A stretch of DNA of 64,000 nt from contig NZ_CP023737.1 of NCBI RefSeq assembly GCF_002752655.1, positions 3,806,001-3,870,000 of the forward strand. The letters are read 5' to 3'. The notes under the pieces are model-generated. The model was not told the origin of the DNA. It was given only the letters and a program-made list of their open reading frames with translations, and did not search any database. The DNA comes from Methylosinus trichosporium OB3b (GTDB lineage: Bacteria > Pseudomonadota > Alphaproteobacteria > Rhizobiales > Beijerinckiaceae). Of this stretch, positions 1 to 9,202 are shown in pieces (position 1 is the stretch's first letter; each line of letters starts with the position of its first letter). The position numbers and the translations under genes were made by a program.

Positions 1-15
1 TCGTCGACGTGCAGA

Positions 16-1293
16 TTGAAACTCGATTCGAGGCTGTGGAGGCACGCTGAAGTGTCGAGGACGAAGGCTTTCGTCGGATTTGTCTCGATTGCTCTGATGA
101 CGTTGCCGCTCGGCTGGCGAATCGTCCGCCATACAGCGGCCGACATGCTCGTCGGCGCGCCGATTGAAGCGCTTTCGTGGGACGCGGGCGATCCGCGAGC
201 GCTTACGGCGCTCGTGCGCGGGGAGCTTGCAGCGGCAGTGCGCTCGGACAATCCCGCGGCGGCGGCAGCGCGCCTATTGAGTGTCGATCCCCTTTCATTC
301 GAAGGGCTCTCTCTCTATGGCGTCGCGCTCATCCGCGGCGGCGGAAACGGCGCGCGGATCGACGAGATATTCAAGGCTGCGGCGGCGCACTCCGCTTTGG
401 ATCGTATCGCCCATGTACAATTGTTTTTTAGAGCCGCGACCAGCGGCAATTCCAATGACGCCTTCAGAGAGCTCGATATTCTGGCGCGTGGGAGCTTGGA
501 CGTCATGCCCAGCCTCGCTCGCGCCGTGAAGGTTATGATCGCGAACGACCCGAATGTGGAGGCGGCGCTCGCGCGTCTACTGGCGTCGCGGCCGCCATGG
601 CGACAGGCGCTTCTGACTTATCTGTGCTACGTTTCCGGGCATTCAGACGTTCTCGCGCGACTCTACGAACAATTGCGCCAGTCCGCGGCGCCGCCGACCG
701 ACGCCGAGATGAGTCCCTATCTCGCGCAGCTCGTTCACGCAGGGCATATAGAGGACGCCTATCTGGCGTGGCTCGGTCATCTGCCAGAGCAAAGGCTGAG
801 CAAGGTCGGGGCCTTCTACAATGGAGGATTCGAGCATCCGATGTCGGACCTGCCATTCGATTGGCGATTCATTCCCGTCGCGGGCGCGTCGATGGAGATC
901 GCTTCGCGTGAGCGGGAGAGGGTCCTGGTCGTGCGGTTTTACGGCGCCCGCGTCGCCTTTCGCCACGTCGTTCATCTGCTCGCGCTTGCTCCAGGGACAT
1001 ATGAATTTTCTGGGTCCGTAAAACTGCTGAACCTCGAAAATGAACGGGGCTTGCGATGGAAGATCGTGTGCAGCGACTCGTCGGAGCCCTTGGCGACGAC
1101 CGAGTTGCTCACCGGCACCACGCCCTGGCTTTCCTTGCGGGCGCGATTTACGATTGCGGCAGAAGGTTGTGCGGGACAATGGCTCGTTCTCGAGATCCCG
1201 GCGCGCGCCGCGGTGGAAGCGGAAGTCAGCGGCGAAGCGCGTTATAAGGACCTCGGCATAGTGAGGCTCGACACTTCTGCGGAACTGCGGTAG
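16..1293 (+). CDS. EPS-cluster membrane-anchored TPR/sugar-binding-like protein
   Basis: A 425-residue protein with one N-terminal membrane segment (about residues 18-36). A helical region rich in Ala and Leu (about 60-260) resembles TPR-like repeats. A C-terminal beta-rich part (about 265-420) begins with NGGFE and PFDWRF, a pattern common in carbohydrate-binding-like domains of exopolysaccharide clusters. The reading frame stays open to base 1, so the TTG at 16 is only the first start seen and the true start may lie outside the window. It is followed closely by a secreted FecR-like protein and a Wzy-type polymerase/ligase, which points to a role in polysaccharide assembly or export. The function is inferred from context; no catalytic motif is visible. 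Confidence 0.55.
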   Translation: MKLDSRLWRHAEVSRTKAFVGFVSIALMTLPLGWRIVRHTAADMLVGAPIEALSWDAGDPRALTALVRGELAAAVRSDNPAAAAARLLSVDPLSFEGLSLYGVALIRGGGNGARIDEIFKAAAAHSALDRIAHVQLFFRAATSGNSNDAFRELDILARGSLDVMPSLARAVKVMIANDPNVEAALARLLASRPPWRQALLTYLCYVSGHSDVLARLYEQLRQSAAPPTDAEMSPYLAQLVHAGHIEDAYLAWLGHLPEQRLSKVGAFYNGGFEHPMSDLPFDWRFIPVAGASMEIASRERERVLVVRFYGARVAFRHVVHLLALAPGTYEFSGSVKLLNLENERGLRWKIVCSDSSEPLATTELLTGTTPWLSLRARFTIAAEGCAGQWLVLEIPARAAVEAEVSGEARYKDLGIVRLDTSAELR

Positions 1294-1346
1294 CGTGGCA
1301 TATTCCAAATCGGTTGTGGACGATATCCGATTGCGAGGAGATTGCG

Positions 1347-1910
1347 ATGAAGAAGCTTTTGGCGGCCATCGCTGTAATGAATGTTGCGACGCTCGGAACG
1401 AGCTTCGCTACGGAGAGCGCTGAGACGATCAACCATAGCCGTTCTGAAAAGATCTGCGCGGTCGGGTCCGCTCGACTGCAGAATGTGAAGGGAACCGTGC
1501 TGCTGTCGCGGAGCACGGCATTCTCGCAGGCCCGCGAAGGCCTGCGCTTGGCGGCGGGTGACCGCGTGTATGCGCGGAAAGGGTCGGCTGATATTTTCGT
1601 TGGTCGCAACATCGTCACGCGAGTGAGCAACGGCGTGATGCTGACAATCAATGAGAAAGACGGTTCGACCTGTGTGGCGCGAGTGTCTGCAAGTCCATCG
1701 GCGGTCGGCAGGGCCGACGGATCGTCCGAGGATGGACTGCCGCTCACGCAGGAAGAGTTGCTCGCGCTCGGCGCCGTTGTGGGCGTGACCGCCGCCGGTC
1801 TCGGGGTCGGACTCTCGAATGTCGATAGCGGTGATTCGAATAATGGCTTGCCGCCGTTGCTTGTGACTGCGCCAATCTCAAACACGCCGCCGTCGCCTCT
1901 CAGCCCTTGA
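1347..1910 (+). CDS. Secreted FecR-like domain protein of the EPS cluster
   Basis: A 187-residue protein. The ATG at 1347 is chosen because it follows a GAGGAG ribosome site and begins a clear signal peptide (MKKLLAAIAVMNVATLGTSFA). The exported part (about 45-110) has a GSARLQNVKGTVLL...GDRVYARKGSADI pattern, similar to the beta-stranded FecR-like fold found in periplasmic proteins next to polysaccharide genes. A glycine-rich hydrophobic stretch follows (about 145-165), then a proline-rich tail. It ends 12 bases before the Wzy-like gene, so the two are probably cotranscribed. A periplasmic or outer-membrane accessory role is plausible but unproven. Confidence 0.5.
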   Translation: MKKLLAAIAVMNVATLGTSFATESAETINHSRSEKICAVGSARLQNVKGTVLLSRSTAFSQAREGLRLAAGDRVYARKGSADIFVGRNIVTRVSNGVMLTINEKDGSTCVARVSASPSAVGRADGSSEDGLPLTQEELLALGAVVGVTAAGLGVGLSNVDSGDSNNGLPPLLVTAPISNTPPSPLSP

Positions 1911-1922
1911 TGAGGCAGCGGC

Positions 1923-3425
1923 GTGAGGCCGATCGAGATTTTGAGCGGTGTCGCGATCGGCGCGGCGCTGCTTATGGGCGGCGCCACGCAAAAAGGCTCC
2001 GTTTCCGACGACTTCGTCCAACTGTGTTGTCTACCGTTGCTCGCATTGGCGCTCCATGGCTATTTGACTGCTCGTGTGCGCTGCGGTTGGCCGCTGATCG
2101 CGACGCTGGTCATCCTCGCCACGCCTATGCTTCAGTTGATCGCGCTGCCGCCGGCTCTTTGGATGGCGTTGCCGGGCCGAGCCGCGGTCGCCGACACATT
2201 CCATAGCGCAGACCTAACGCCGCCTTGGCTCGGCGTGACGATCAGCCAATGGGCGACGACGCGGGCGGTATTCGCGCTGCTGCCTCCGGTCGCGATTTTT
2301 CTCGGTGTGCGCGCATGCGCGGAACAGGAGCGGCGACGCCTCGCGTGGATCATCGTCGCGATCGGCCTCGCGAATGTGTTTCTCGAGGTCGTGCAGATCG
2401 TGCAAGGGCCTGACAGCGCTTTCCGTTTTTATGCTGTGACGAATCGTGAGGTTGGAGTCGGGTTCTTCGCCAACCGAAATCACGCGGCGGCATTTCTCTA
2501 TTCGTCACTTCTGATGCTCGTCGTCGCCTTGCCTCGCTCGGCTGCAGGCGGTCGCGGCTACCGTATCGCTATATCGCTGGGATTTGCTTTGACCGTTTGG
2601 CTCGGCCTTATGATGACCGGGTCGCGATCGGCGCTGTTGATCGGCGCAGTGTCCACTGTCGCCCTCTTTGCATTGGGGATATGGGGCGGGATCCCACAGC
2701 TCGCGGGCGCGCGCGCGACGGCCGGTCTGGTCGGCGGCGCCTTCGTTGCTGTGTCCGGCGCCTTGCTGACAGCTTTCGGGTTGAGCGGCATCCTCGGGCG
2801 GTTCGGCGAGGATGCTATCATCTCCGACGCGCGCTGGCCTGTCGCCCGCATATCGCTCCGCGCGGCTGAAGCATTCTTCCCGTTCGGCTCCGGATTAGGC
2901 ACGTTCGAACGCGTCTATCCCTTATTCGTGGAGACGAGCGCGATTCTCCCCGCGACCGTCAACCACGCGCATAATGACCTCATCGAGATTGTCGTGGAAA
3001 CCGGCGCCGCCGGCGTGATGCTGATCCTCGGCGCCGCCGTGCTCATAGTGAGCTGCGGGCGCCGCGGTTTTCGCGAGAGAAATGTCGAAGGCGCCAGAGT
3101 TAGATTAGCAGCGCTTTTGGTGGTGATGATGCTCTTGGCGCATTCGCTGTGGGACTATCCCTTGCGCGCCTCCGCGAACGCCGCGGTCTTCGCCTATTGC
3201 TGCGCCATTTTGTTCGCCGTCGCTCGACCCGATGATCGAGGAGCTGCGGAACTCGCAAGAGGCGGGAAAGCGGAGGCGCCGCGTCGCCCTTGGCGAAGGC
3301 CCACGGATCCGACTGAGGGCCAGGGTCCGCGCGACGTCACTCGATCAGACGGGGTGCGACGTCGACGACGAATTACCAAATCAGGTTCGGCCGATGGAAG
3401 CCGAGTGCTCTCGGAAGATCGCTAG
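1923..3425 (+). CDS. O-antigen ligase / Wzy-type polysaccharide polymerase
   Basis: A polytopic inner-membrane protein of 500 residues starting at GTG 1923. It has about ten hydrophobic segments, and the Wzy_C family signature is readable: NRNHAAAFL, MMTGSRSALL, then GSGLGTFERVYP and NHAHNDLIEIVVETG. In this family the large periplasmic loop with the HAHND motif carries residues needed for joining or polymerising lipid-linked glycans. The tail (about 430-500) is hydrophilic and basic. It is the last gene of the short plus-strand group and faces the priming sugar transferase. A second polymerase-like protein lies at 13041-14390, so one may be a polymerase and the other a ligase or a second-pathway polymerase. 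Confidence 0.8.
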   Translation: MRPIEILSGVAIGAALLMGGATQKGSVSDDFVQLCCLPLLALALHGYLTARVRCGWPLIATLVILATPMLQLIALPPALWMALPGRAAVADTFHSADLTPPWLGVTISQWATTRAVFALLPPVAIFLGVRACAEQERRRLAWIIVAIGLANVFLEVVQIVQGPDSAFRFYAVTNREVGVGFFANRNHAAAFLYSSLLMLVVALPRSAAGGRGYRIAISLGFALTVWLGLMMTGSRSALLIGAVSTVALFALGIWGGIPQLAGARATAGLVGGAFVAVSGALLTAFGLSGILGRFGEDAIISDARWPVARISLRAAEAFFPFGSGLGTFERVYPLFVETSAILPATVNHAHNDLIEIVVETGAAGVMLILGAAVLIVSCGRRGFRERNVEGARVRLAALLVVMMLLAHSLWDYPLRASANAAVFAYCCAILFAVARPDDRGAAELARGGKAEAPRRPWRRPTDPTEGQGPRDVTRSDGVRRRRRITKSGSADGSRVLSEDR

Positions 3426-3641
3426 CCGACTGGTCTCGAGCGCGTCGTCTTTACGTAAGAAGGCCAGACTTTTATGCGCAAGCCGAGACTCGGTCGGCGG
3501 CGTGACGAAGGGTTGTTGACAGGCTTTCGTCGAGCTTTCGTTCGTATGCGAAATGGAGCCGCACCGTTCCGTGTTGTCGCTATTGGCACTACCGCTGAAT
3601 GGAGGCGCGCTGCCTCCTCAACCTCGAACTGCGGTTTGTGA

Positions 3642-5213
3642 TCAATATGCGTTCGGCTGGGCGAAAATCGCAATGGCTGTTCGTAGGAGGATTTGGATAT
3701 CCAGCCATAGGCTCGCGTTCCTCGCATACCACAGATCGGCTTCAATGCGCTTTGCCATAGCGTCCGGGGAGGGTGTCTCGCCACGCAGACCCGCGACTTG
3801 CGCCCAGCCCGTCATCCCGGGCTTCACATGTTGGCGAATCTCGTAGTTCTCGATGATTTTCGCGAATTCCTCGTCGTGAGCCACCGCATGCGGTCGGGGG
3901 CCGACGAGCGACATCTCGCCCTTGATGACATTGATCAGTTGCGGCAGCTCATCGAGACTGGATCGCCGCAGCAGGCGTCCGACTCGCGTGACCCGCCTGT
4001 CGTTTCGACGCGCTTGACGAATTTCCGGACCATTTTCTGCGACATGCATGGTTCGAAATTTGAGAATGTCGAAGGGACGTCCGCCGAGGCCGCGTCTCGA
4101 TTGCCGAAACAGCACCGATCCCGGACTGTCCAGCTTGATCGCGAATGCGGCGAGGGCGAATGCAGGCAGCAGCACGATCAGCAGAAATGTCGCGCCGAGA
4201 ATATCGACGATGCGTTTCGCGATCTGCTCGGCGCTGGATAATGGCTCGCGTTGAATCTCGATGGTCACACGGTCGCCGACCTCGGAGATGTGCCGGCCAT
4301 GGAGAGCCTGCGACATGGATTCGTCGGGAACATAGTACAGCGATCTCGGAATGAGGCTGAGGCCGGTCTTGAGGCTGCGCAGTCGACTGCGCGGGACGTC
4401 CGAGGCGCACAGGAAGATTTCTCCGGCGGCCATGGTTTTTGCATATTCTGCGACGCGGTCCAGGACGCGTTTGCGTTCTTTGGTCCAGTGTTCCGCAGAT
4501 CCGGAAGGGTCTATCATGACGGTTATTGGACTGGCGTAGCCTGCGTTTCGCAAGCTTGTCAAAAGCGCCGGCAGCGACTGATCTGCGAACTGGGTGATGA
4601 CCACCGCGCCGCGGCGGGCGAATGCGGCGCGGCGGACCATTTGCACGAGCGTCGGGGCCAGAAAGCCTCTCACTAGAGTCACCGCCGCCAAACCGGTGAT
4701 GAAAAACGTGAGCATCGCGCCCCTGGAAAGCACAGCGCCTGCTTTCAACATAAAGATCATCAGCAGCAGCAATGCGCACGCAACGGCCCATGCCCAAACC
4801 GACTCTCGAATGCGGGATTCGAGCTGCGACAGCGCGCGTGGGTTTTTTGAGCCGAGCATGTTGCCCGGGCCGCAGTAGAGCAGAGCGGTGGTGGTTCCGA
4901 TTCCGAGAAACTCGATGACATTCTCCGGAGCGCCATGCAGGAATTGTCCATACACCGCTGCGCTGAAACTGCTGGCGAGGACGATGGCGAGGAACTCCGC
5001 GGCGTAGACGGCGAACGAACGAATGTCGGCATTGCTGGCGCCAGGCGTGCGGACCTCCGCCGCAGATGTTCCAGGCGTGGTCGGCGCTTCGGCAGGGAGG
5101 TGGCTCCCATCAGCGGCTGTTTGGCGCATAGGAGCATCCCCCTTTGGCCAATTCGGCTCAGGCGCGCGCAACTGCAATGCGTCGCGCTGCTGACGGAGCA
5201 CTTGCAAATTCAT
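3642..5213 (-). CDS. Undecaprenyl-phosphate sugar phosphotransferase (priming transferase)
   Basis: A 523-residue protein of the polyprenyl glycosylphosphotransferase family, which moves a sugar-1-phosphate onto undecaprenyl phosphate to start a repeat unit. The N-terminal half has four or five membrane segments and a CoA-binding-like region ([14 protein letters not shown]). The C-terminal catalytic part has all usual blocks: KRIVDILGA membrane entry, [44 protein letters not shown] and [10 protein letters not shown]. The ATG at 5213 is preferred over an upstream TTG because GAGAGGA lies just before it. It is the most distal gene of the long minus-strand series, downstream of the sulfotransferase. 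Confidence 0.9.
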   Translation of the reverse strand: MNLQVLRQQRDALQLRAPEPNWPKGDAPMRQTAADGSHLPAEAPTTPGTSAAEVRTPGASNADIRSFAVYAAEFLAIVLASSFSAAVYGQFLHGAPENVIEFLGIGTTTALLYCGPGNMLGSKNPRALSQLESRIRESVWAWAVACALLLLMIFMLKAGAVLSRGAMLTFFITGLAAVTLVRGFLAPTLVQMVRRAAFARRGAVVITQFADQSLPALLTSLRNAGYASPITVMIDPSGSAEHWTKERKRVLDRVAEYAKTMAAGEIFLCASDVPRSRLRSLKTGLSLIPRSLYYVPDESMSQALHGRHISEVGDRVTIEIQREPLSSAEQIAKRIVDILGATFLLIVLLPAFALAAFAIKLDSPGSVLFRQSRRGLGGRPFDILKFRTMHVAENGPEIRQARRNDRRVTRVGRLLRRSSLDELPQLINVIKGEMSLVGPRPHAVAHDEEFAKIIENYEIRQHVKPGMTGWAQVAGLRGETPSPDAMAKRIEADLWYARNASLWLDIQILLRTAIAIFAQPNAY

Positions 5214-5362
5214 GAAACCTTTTCCTCTCGCCAAGGATACGACTTCGCTTCTATCGCGGGCGGGTGGATGCGCCAGCGCGGACGCTGCCAGCCGAGATGC
5301 GTCGGGGCAAGGCGATGAAAACCCTTAAGCGTAAATCCGTGGAAAGGGTCGAAGACGTTTGC

Positions 5363-6400
5363 TCAGCGTCGCACGCCAGCCCATCTCAGTCCATGGGTCC
5401 ATGACGGCGTAGCTGCCGAGGCGGTGGAAATGAGCGCGGCGAAGCTGTAGGAAAAAATGTGATCGATGGAAGGACGACGCCGATCGCTCTCGAACGGGTC
5501 GAGCAGTGATGGTTCATTCGAAAAGCAGCGATTCGTCGAATAGCCGACATCGCTAGACTCGCAATCCAGCCCTTCGAGACGATAGGCGGCCGACACGCGT
5601 CGGTTCCCTTGTGCGAATCTGCTCACAATGCCTCGCTTGCAGAGGCTCGATAGCTGTGGCGGGTTGTCCTTGTAGCGCCCCGCGACCTCCTCGATGACGC
5701 CGAGTTCCGAGGCGTTCGCGCGACGTCGGTGAATGTTTTCGTAGAACTGAGTCAGGCAGCGCTTGAATCCGGACCTCTCGTTTTTTCGCTCGAGCTGCGT
5801 GATGCTCCCGATCTCAATCCCGCAAAGCTGGAAGAAATCCTCGACCGCACTGCCCGAGTTGTAGTCCCTGATGACGATTTCGGCGCCTTTCAGCGCTAAT
5901 AGCTCGTCGACCAACAGTTCGTAATCGAGTGGAAACTCACCGAGGTTGTTGGTCAGCCGAGCCGATACGTAGCTCGAGAAATCCGCCGACATTCCTGCCT
6001 TCACCCGTTCGAAATAGGCGCTCTGCAGATAATCGGCCTGACTGCGCAGATAGACCACTATGACGACGTTGGGGAAGATCGGGCCGATAAGATCGAGAAA
6101 GTGTTGGAACGCATCAGGAGCATAATGGATTGCGTGAATGAATTCTTCGCTCGAAAGGACGACGTCTCCGGAGCAATCGCGCATCGCGTCGATCAGCTCA
6201 TGCACTCCGGCGCCTCCATAGGCGGCCATCCGCCCGGGATCGAACATGCTGAACGCGACGCTGTGATGAGCGGACTGATCGCCGATCCGTGGGTATGCAA
6301 AGCCACGGCTTGTTTTTCGTTCCAGCTGCAGCGTAAGCGCGCTCTGGATAGCTGTCGTGCCAGTTTTGTGTGTGCCGGCGTGAATGACGCAGCGTCTCAT
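5363..6400 (-). CDS. Sulfotransferase-like protein of the EPS cluster
   Basis: About 345 residues. The N-terminus reads HAGTHKTGTTAIQSAL, matching the 5-prime phosphosulfate-binding loop of PAPS-dependent sulfotransferases. A second recognisable block, VVYLRSQADYLQSAY (about residues 115-130), matches the 3-prime phosphate-binding strand and helix. The ATG at 6400 is preferred because a GGGAG site lies nine bases upstream; an ATG at 6409 is too close to it. It sits between the priming transferase and a WbsX-like gene, which suggests sulfation of a surface glycan. The cysD-cysNC pair at 19044-21868 makes the donor. The acceptor is unknown. Confidence 0.7.
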   Translation of the reverse strand: MRRCVIHAGTHKTGTTAIQSALTLQLERKTSRGFAYPRIGDQSAHHSVAFSMFDPGRMAAYGGAGVHELIDAMRDCSGDVVLSSEEFIHAIHYAPDAFQHFLDLIGPIFPNVVIVVYLRSQADYLQSAYFERVKAGMSADFSSYVSARLTNNLGEFPLDYELLVDELLALKGAEIVIRDYNSGSAVEDFFQLCGIEIGSITQLERKNERSGFKRCLTQFYENIHRRRANASELGVIEEVAGRYKDNPPQLSSLCKRGIVSRFAQGNRRVSAAYRLEGLDCESSDVGYSTNRCFSNEPSLLDPFESDRRRPSIDHIFSYSFAALISTASAATPSWTHGLRWAGVRR

Positions 6401-6461
6401 TAATCGCATCTCCCAGGATCAGCTCTCGCTTGCTTTGGTATGGCGAGCAGCGGCGCGGCGA

Positions 6462-7757
6462 TCAGAAGCGCAGAAAGCGCGCGGCGCCTTCGAGCGTATC
6501 AGCGATGACGCCGGCCATTCGCCTCGCTCTTCGTCTGATCCGCTGCTTCACCGAGTTGCGGTTTGATGCGCCTTTCGCGCCTTCGATCGCCCCCTCGTTG
6601 TCGCGCTGATTTTCGACCCGCCGCAGCGCATTGGCCGTCGCCACGAGATAGGCGTAGCCGTAATGTCGATCCGGCTCGAGATAGGCGCCTTCGCCCCATT
6701 CGTTCCAGGCGTTGATGAAAACGATGCGTTCGTCGCGCGTTTGGGCGTCGGTCAAGACGGCCCGGCACGCGCCTGTGAGCCAGTCCTCGTAGAGTCGGGG
6801 GCTAGCCCCCGCAAAGCAGCTGCCTTTTCCTGGTCTGCGCGCCTCATTGTCCCAACTCGGACATACGCCTGGAAATAATTTGTAGCCCGTCGGACGATGA
6901 TTCAGCGAAGCTTCGATCATCGCTTCATAGGCGACAACATTCGCGTGATAGGCGGCGTCGAAGCGTTCGAGCGTCTCCGACGGAATGAATGTCGCGGTCC
7001 AGCCGACACGATGCGGAGGAAAGCCGGCTGCGGCGTCCATTCCGTAAAGGCGAGGGTCGTCGCCATCGTCCATTTGAGCCATCACGATATAGGGATTCTC
7101 GCCGATCGCCGCAAAATGCTCGCGCCAGCGCGCAACTGTCTCGGAGGCGTCCGGCAGCAACCCCGGCCGATAGACCAGCATGAGCGGTCGGCCATCGATC
7201 CGAATGTATCGAGGATCGCGGAAGAGCGGCTCCAACGACCGCGCAAAGGCCGCGTCGCTTTCGGGGGAGTAGCGTTGAGCTTTCAGGATTTGCTTGTCGT
7301 CGCCGCTCCAGCGCCGCGTCCAATTTTCATTCGCCCAATTGATGCAGAATTTTATGTCGATGTCTGGATTCTGAAGGAATATGTTCAACGGCGTTTCGAG
7401 AAGCCGATCGCCGTCGAACCAATAATAATGGAAGCAAAACCCGCCGACGCCGTAGCTCCGCGCCAATTCCGCCTGACGTGCGATGACGTCTTTGTTTCTC
7501 AGATCGTAGAATCCGAGCTCACCCGGAAGGCGGGGTTGATAGTGGCCCTTGAATCTCGGGACGGCCTTGGTGACGTTCGTCCATTCTGTAAATCCTTTGC
7601 CCCACCAGGCGTCATTTTGCGGGATCGGGTGGAACTGCGGGAGATAATAGGCGATCAAGGTGACGGGCGGTGTTTGGCGGACATGATTTTCCTGTTCGTC
7701 CAGTCGGTAATTCGGTCCGGAGGACGTGTTGAACAATATCTGTTCGAGAATACCCAC
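6462..7757 (-). CDS. WbsX-like glycoside hydrolase/glycosyltransferase (GH99-like)
   Basis: A 431-residue soluble protein with the typical opening of WbsX-like proteins: IAYYLPQFHPIPQND, WWGKGFTEWTNV, then GFCFHYYWFDG and FCINWANENWTRRW. These blocks match the TIM-barrel GH99-like domain found in many O-antigen and capsule clusters. Near the C-terminus, VFINAWNEWGEGAYLEPD is the family's conserved closing motif with acidic residues. The basic tail after about residue 385 is not part of the domain. It may trim or modify the glycan, though the family's reaction in most clusters is not established. Confidence 0.8.
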   Translation of the reverse strand: MGILEQILFNTSSGPNYRLDEQENHVRQTPPVTLIAYYLPQFHPIPQNDAWWGKGFTEWTNVTKAVPRFKGHYQPRLPGELGFYDLRNKDVIARQAELARSYGVGGFCFHYYWFDGDRLLETPLNIFLQNPDIDIKFCINWANENWTRRWSGDDKQILKAQRYSPESDAAFARSLEPLFRDPRYIRIDGRPLMLVYRPGLLPDASETVARWREHFAAIGENPYIVMAQMDDGDDPRLYGMDAAAGFPPHRVGWTATFIPSETLERFDAAYHANVVAYEAMIEASLNHRPTGYKLFPGVCPSWDNEARRPGKGSCFAGASPRLYEDWLTGACRAVLTDAQTRDERIVFINAWNEWGEGAYLEPDRHYGYAYLVATANALRRVENQRDNEGAIEGAKGASNRNSVKQRIRRRARRMAGVIADTLEGAARFLRF

Positions 7758-7817
7758 GCTCTGTCTCCGTGCGTTCGAGGCGGCTGGCCGCGCGAGACAG
7801 GCAGCCGACGGTTCCGA

Positions 7818-8618
7818 TCAATCGGGGAGGCAGACGTTCCAGCCCGTGACTGTACGAAAATCATCCGGAAGAAGGGAAGGTCTGAGGAGCTTGCGCCTGC
7901 CGAGCTTTCGAATCAGCCAAGCGATCCGGCCGTCACGGGCGATGGCGTGAAATCGTCGCTCGGAGATCGGCTCCCGCGTCAGAAGGTGCAAGGAGGAACC
8001 ATTGCTCATGAGCCGCAATCCATATTGCGCGGCGAGGTGCTCGAGTGTGCGCGACGAGTAGATTGAAATATGCTGACCTGTCTCGGGCGTGAGATACCAC
8101 CAATCCCGCTGGCTCGTGATTTTATTCGGCGGCAATTCAGTCGTGAACAGTATATTGCTCGACAGCTTTAGCATTTTTTCAATTTCGACCCTCGGTTCGA
8201 CGAAATGCTCGAAAACCTCGAAGCAGCTCAGAAGCGCGTAGCTTTGGCTTTCATCGGCCACGAACGCCTTCGCGAAAAGGTTGGGGCAATGGGCGTCGTG
8301 CCAATAGAAATCATATCCACGGTCACGCATCAGCCTCGTCAAAACCCCATAACCGCCACCCCAATCGACGAATTTTGCGTTTGCGTCGAAAGCCGAACAA
8401 ATCACGCCCTCCACGATTCGGGCGCCCCAAATCGCTCGATTGACCGGACCGAGATCAAGATCGCTGATGGCCGACGAATAGGACTCCTCCAGCCAATAGG
8501 GTTCTTCCGTCTGCAGAAACTCACAATGTGAGCAATGAAAATATGCGACGTCGTATTTTCCCAGAATCGTTCCTCGGAACGCCGGCTGAGACTGGCTGCC
8601 GCAAATCTTGCACCGCAT
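7818..8618 (-). CDS. Class I SAM-dependent methyltransferase with zinc-ribbon start
   Basis: A 266-residue protein. It starts with CKICGSQ and CSHCEF, two CxxC pairs typical of methyltransferases that carry an N-terminal zinc ribbon. Residues about 85-100 hold FVDWGGGYGVLTRLM, the SAM-binding glycine loop. SCFEVFEHFVEP (about 135-150) matches the usual ExxEH region of the methyltransf_23 family. Members in polysaccharide clusters methylate sugars or their nucleotide precursors; the substrate here cannot be told. It follows the broken FkbM gene in the direction of transcription. Confidence 0.8.
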   Translation of the reverse strand: MRCKICGSQSQPAFRGTILGKYDVAYFHCSHCEFLQTEEPYWLEESYSSAISDLDLGPVNRAIWGARIVEGVICSAFDANAKFVDWGGGYGVLTRLMRDRGYDFYWHDAHCPNLFAKAFVADESQSYALLSCFEVFEHFVEPRVEIEKMLKLSSNILFTTELPPNKITSQRDWWYLTPETGQHISIYSSRTLEHLAAQYGLRLMSNGSSLHLLTREPISERRFHAIARDGRIAWLIRKLGRRKLLRPSLLPDDFRTVTGWNVCLPD

Positions 8619-8673
8619 CGTTCTCCCTCATGCTTGGCGCGGGTCGAACTCGCGTCGATGAAATCGCTGACGA

Positions 8674-9195
8674 TCAACGCTTCGCGTATATATCCTCGAA
8701 TAGATGTTCGTCGTGTTTCGCTTCGTCGAAAAAGCGATCGAGACAGTCGCAGGCGCTCTGCGCGTCCTCGTAGATCAGCTCCGAGCATAATCGATATCCG
8801 CGTGAAAGTCCGTAGGCAGTCGTTGATTGTGTTCTTGTCGCCTTCGAGCATCGCGATGTGAAACGGCGAAAATTCGGTGATCAACAAGTCCGCCCTCTCG
8901 AGCACCTTTCTTCCCCCGGCGATCGCTTTCGACTCGGCGCCTTGCACATCGATCTACCCCGCGAGAGGAGACCTGATGTCGGCGATGAATGAATTGAACG
9001 TCATGCCCGGGACTTCTATCGTCCTGCAACGCGTGGCCACTCCGTCGACGATGCGGTGATCGCCGAGATTGCCGTCATAGGGCAAACGCACGCCGGCGTG
9101 TTGCAATGCGCTCTTGGCGGCTGCCGTCTTTTTTTGCCGATCGACATATCCGTTTCTTAAATTTAGCGTGATCGAATTGCGATTGCTTCGGTCCG
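8674..9195 (-). pseudogene. FkbM-family methyltransferase remnant
   Basis: Reading leftwards from about 9195, the frame gives NSITLNLRNGYVD... then TFNSFIADI, which meets a TAG at 8956-8954. It resumes in the same frame with IDVQGAESKAIAGG and LLITEFSPFH, the core FkbM motif. Near 8820 the reading frame changes: a second frame continues with GYRLCSELIYED and FFDEAKHDEHLFEDIY and ends at a TGA at 8676-8674, a normal FkbM ending. The N-terminal SAM-binding third is missing. The gene therefore carries a truncation, a stop and a frameshift and is very likely dead, unless sequencing errors explain the stop and shift. Confidence 0.8.
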
Positions 9196-9202
9196 CATGG
9201 TG

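Noticed and set aside
8775..9029. Separate small gene on the minus strand
   Set aside because: It is another frame of the broken FkbM gene and has a basic, random-looking composition.
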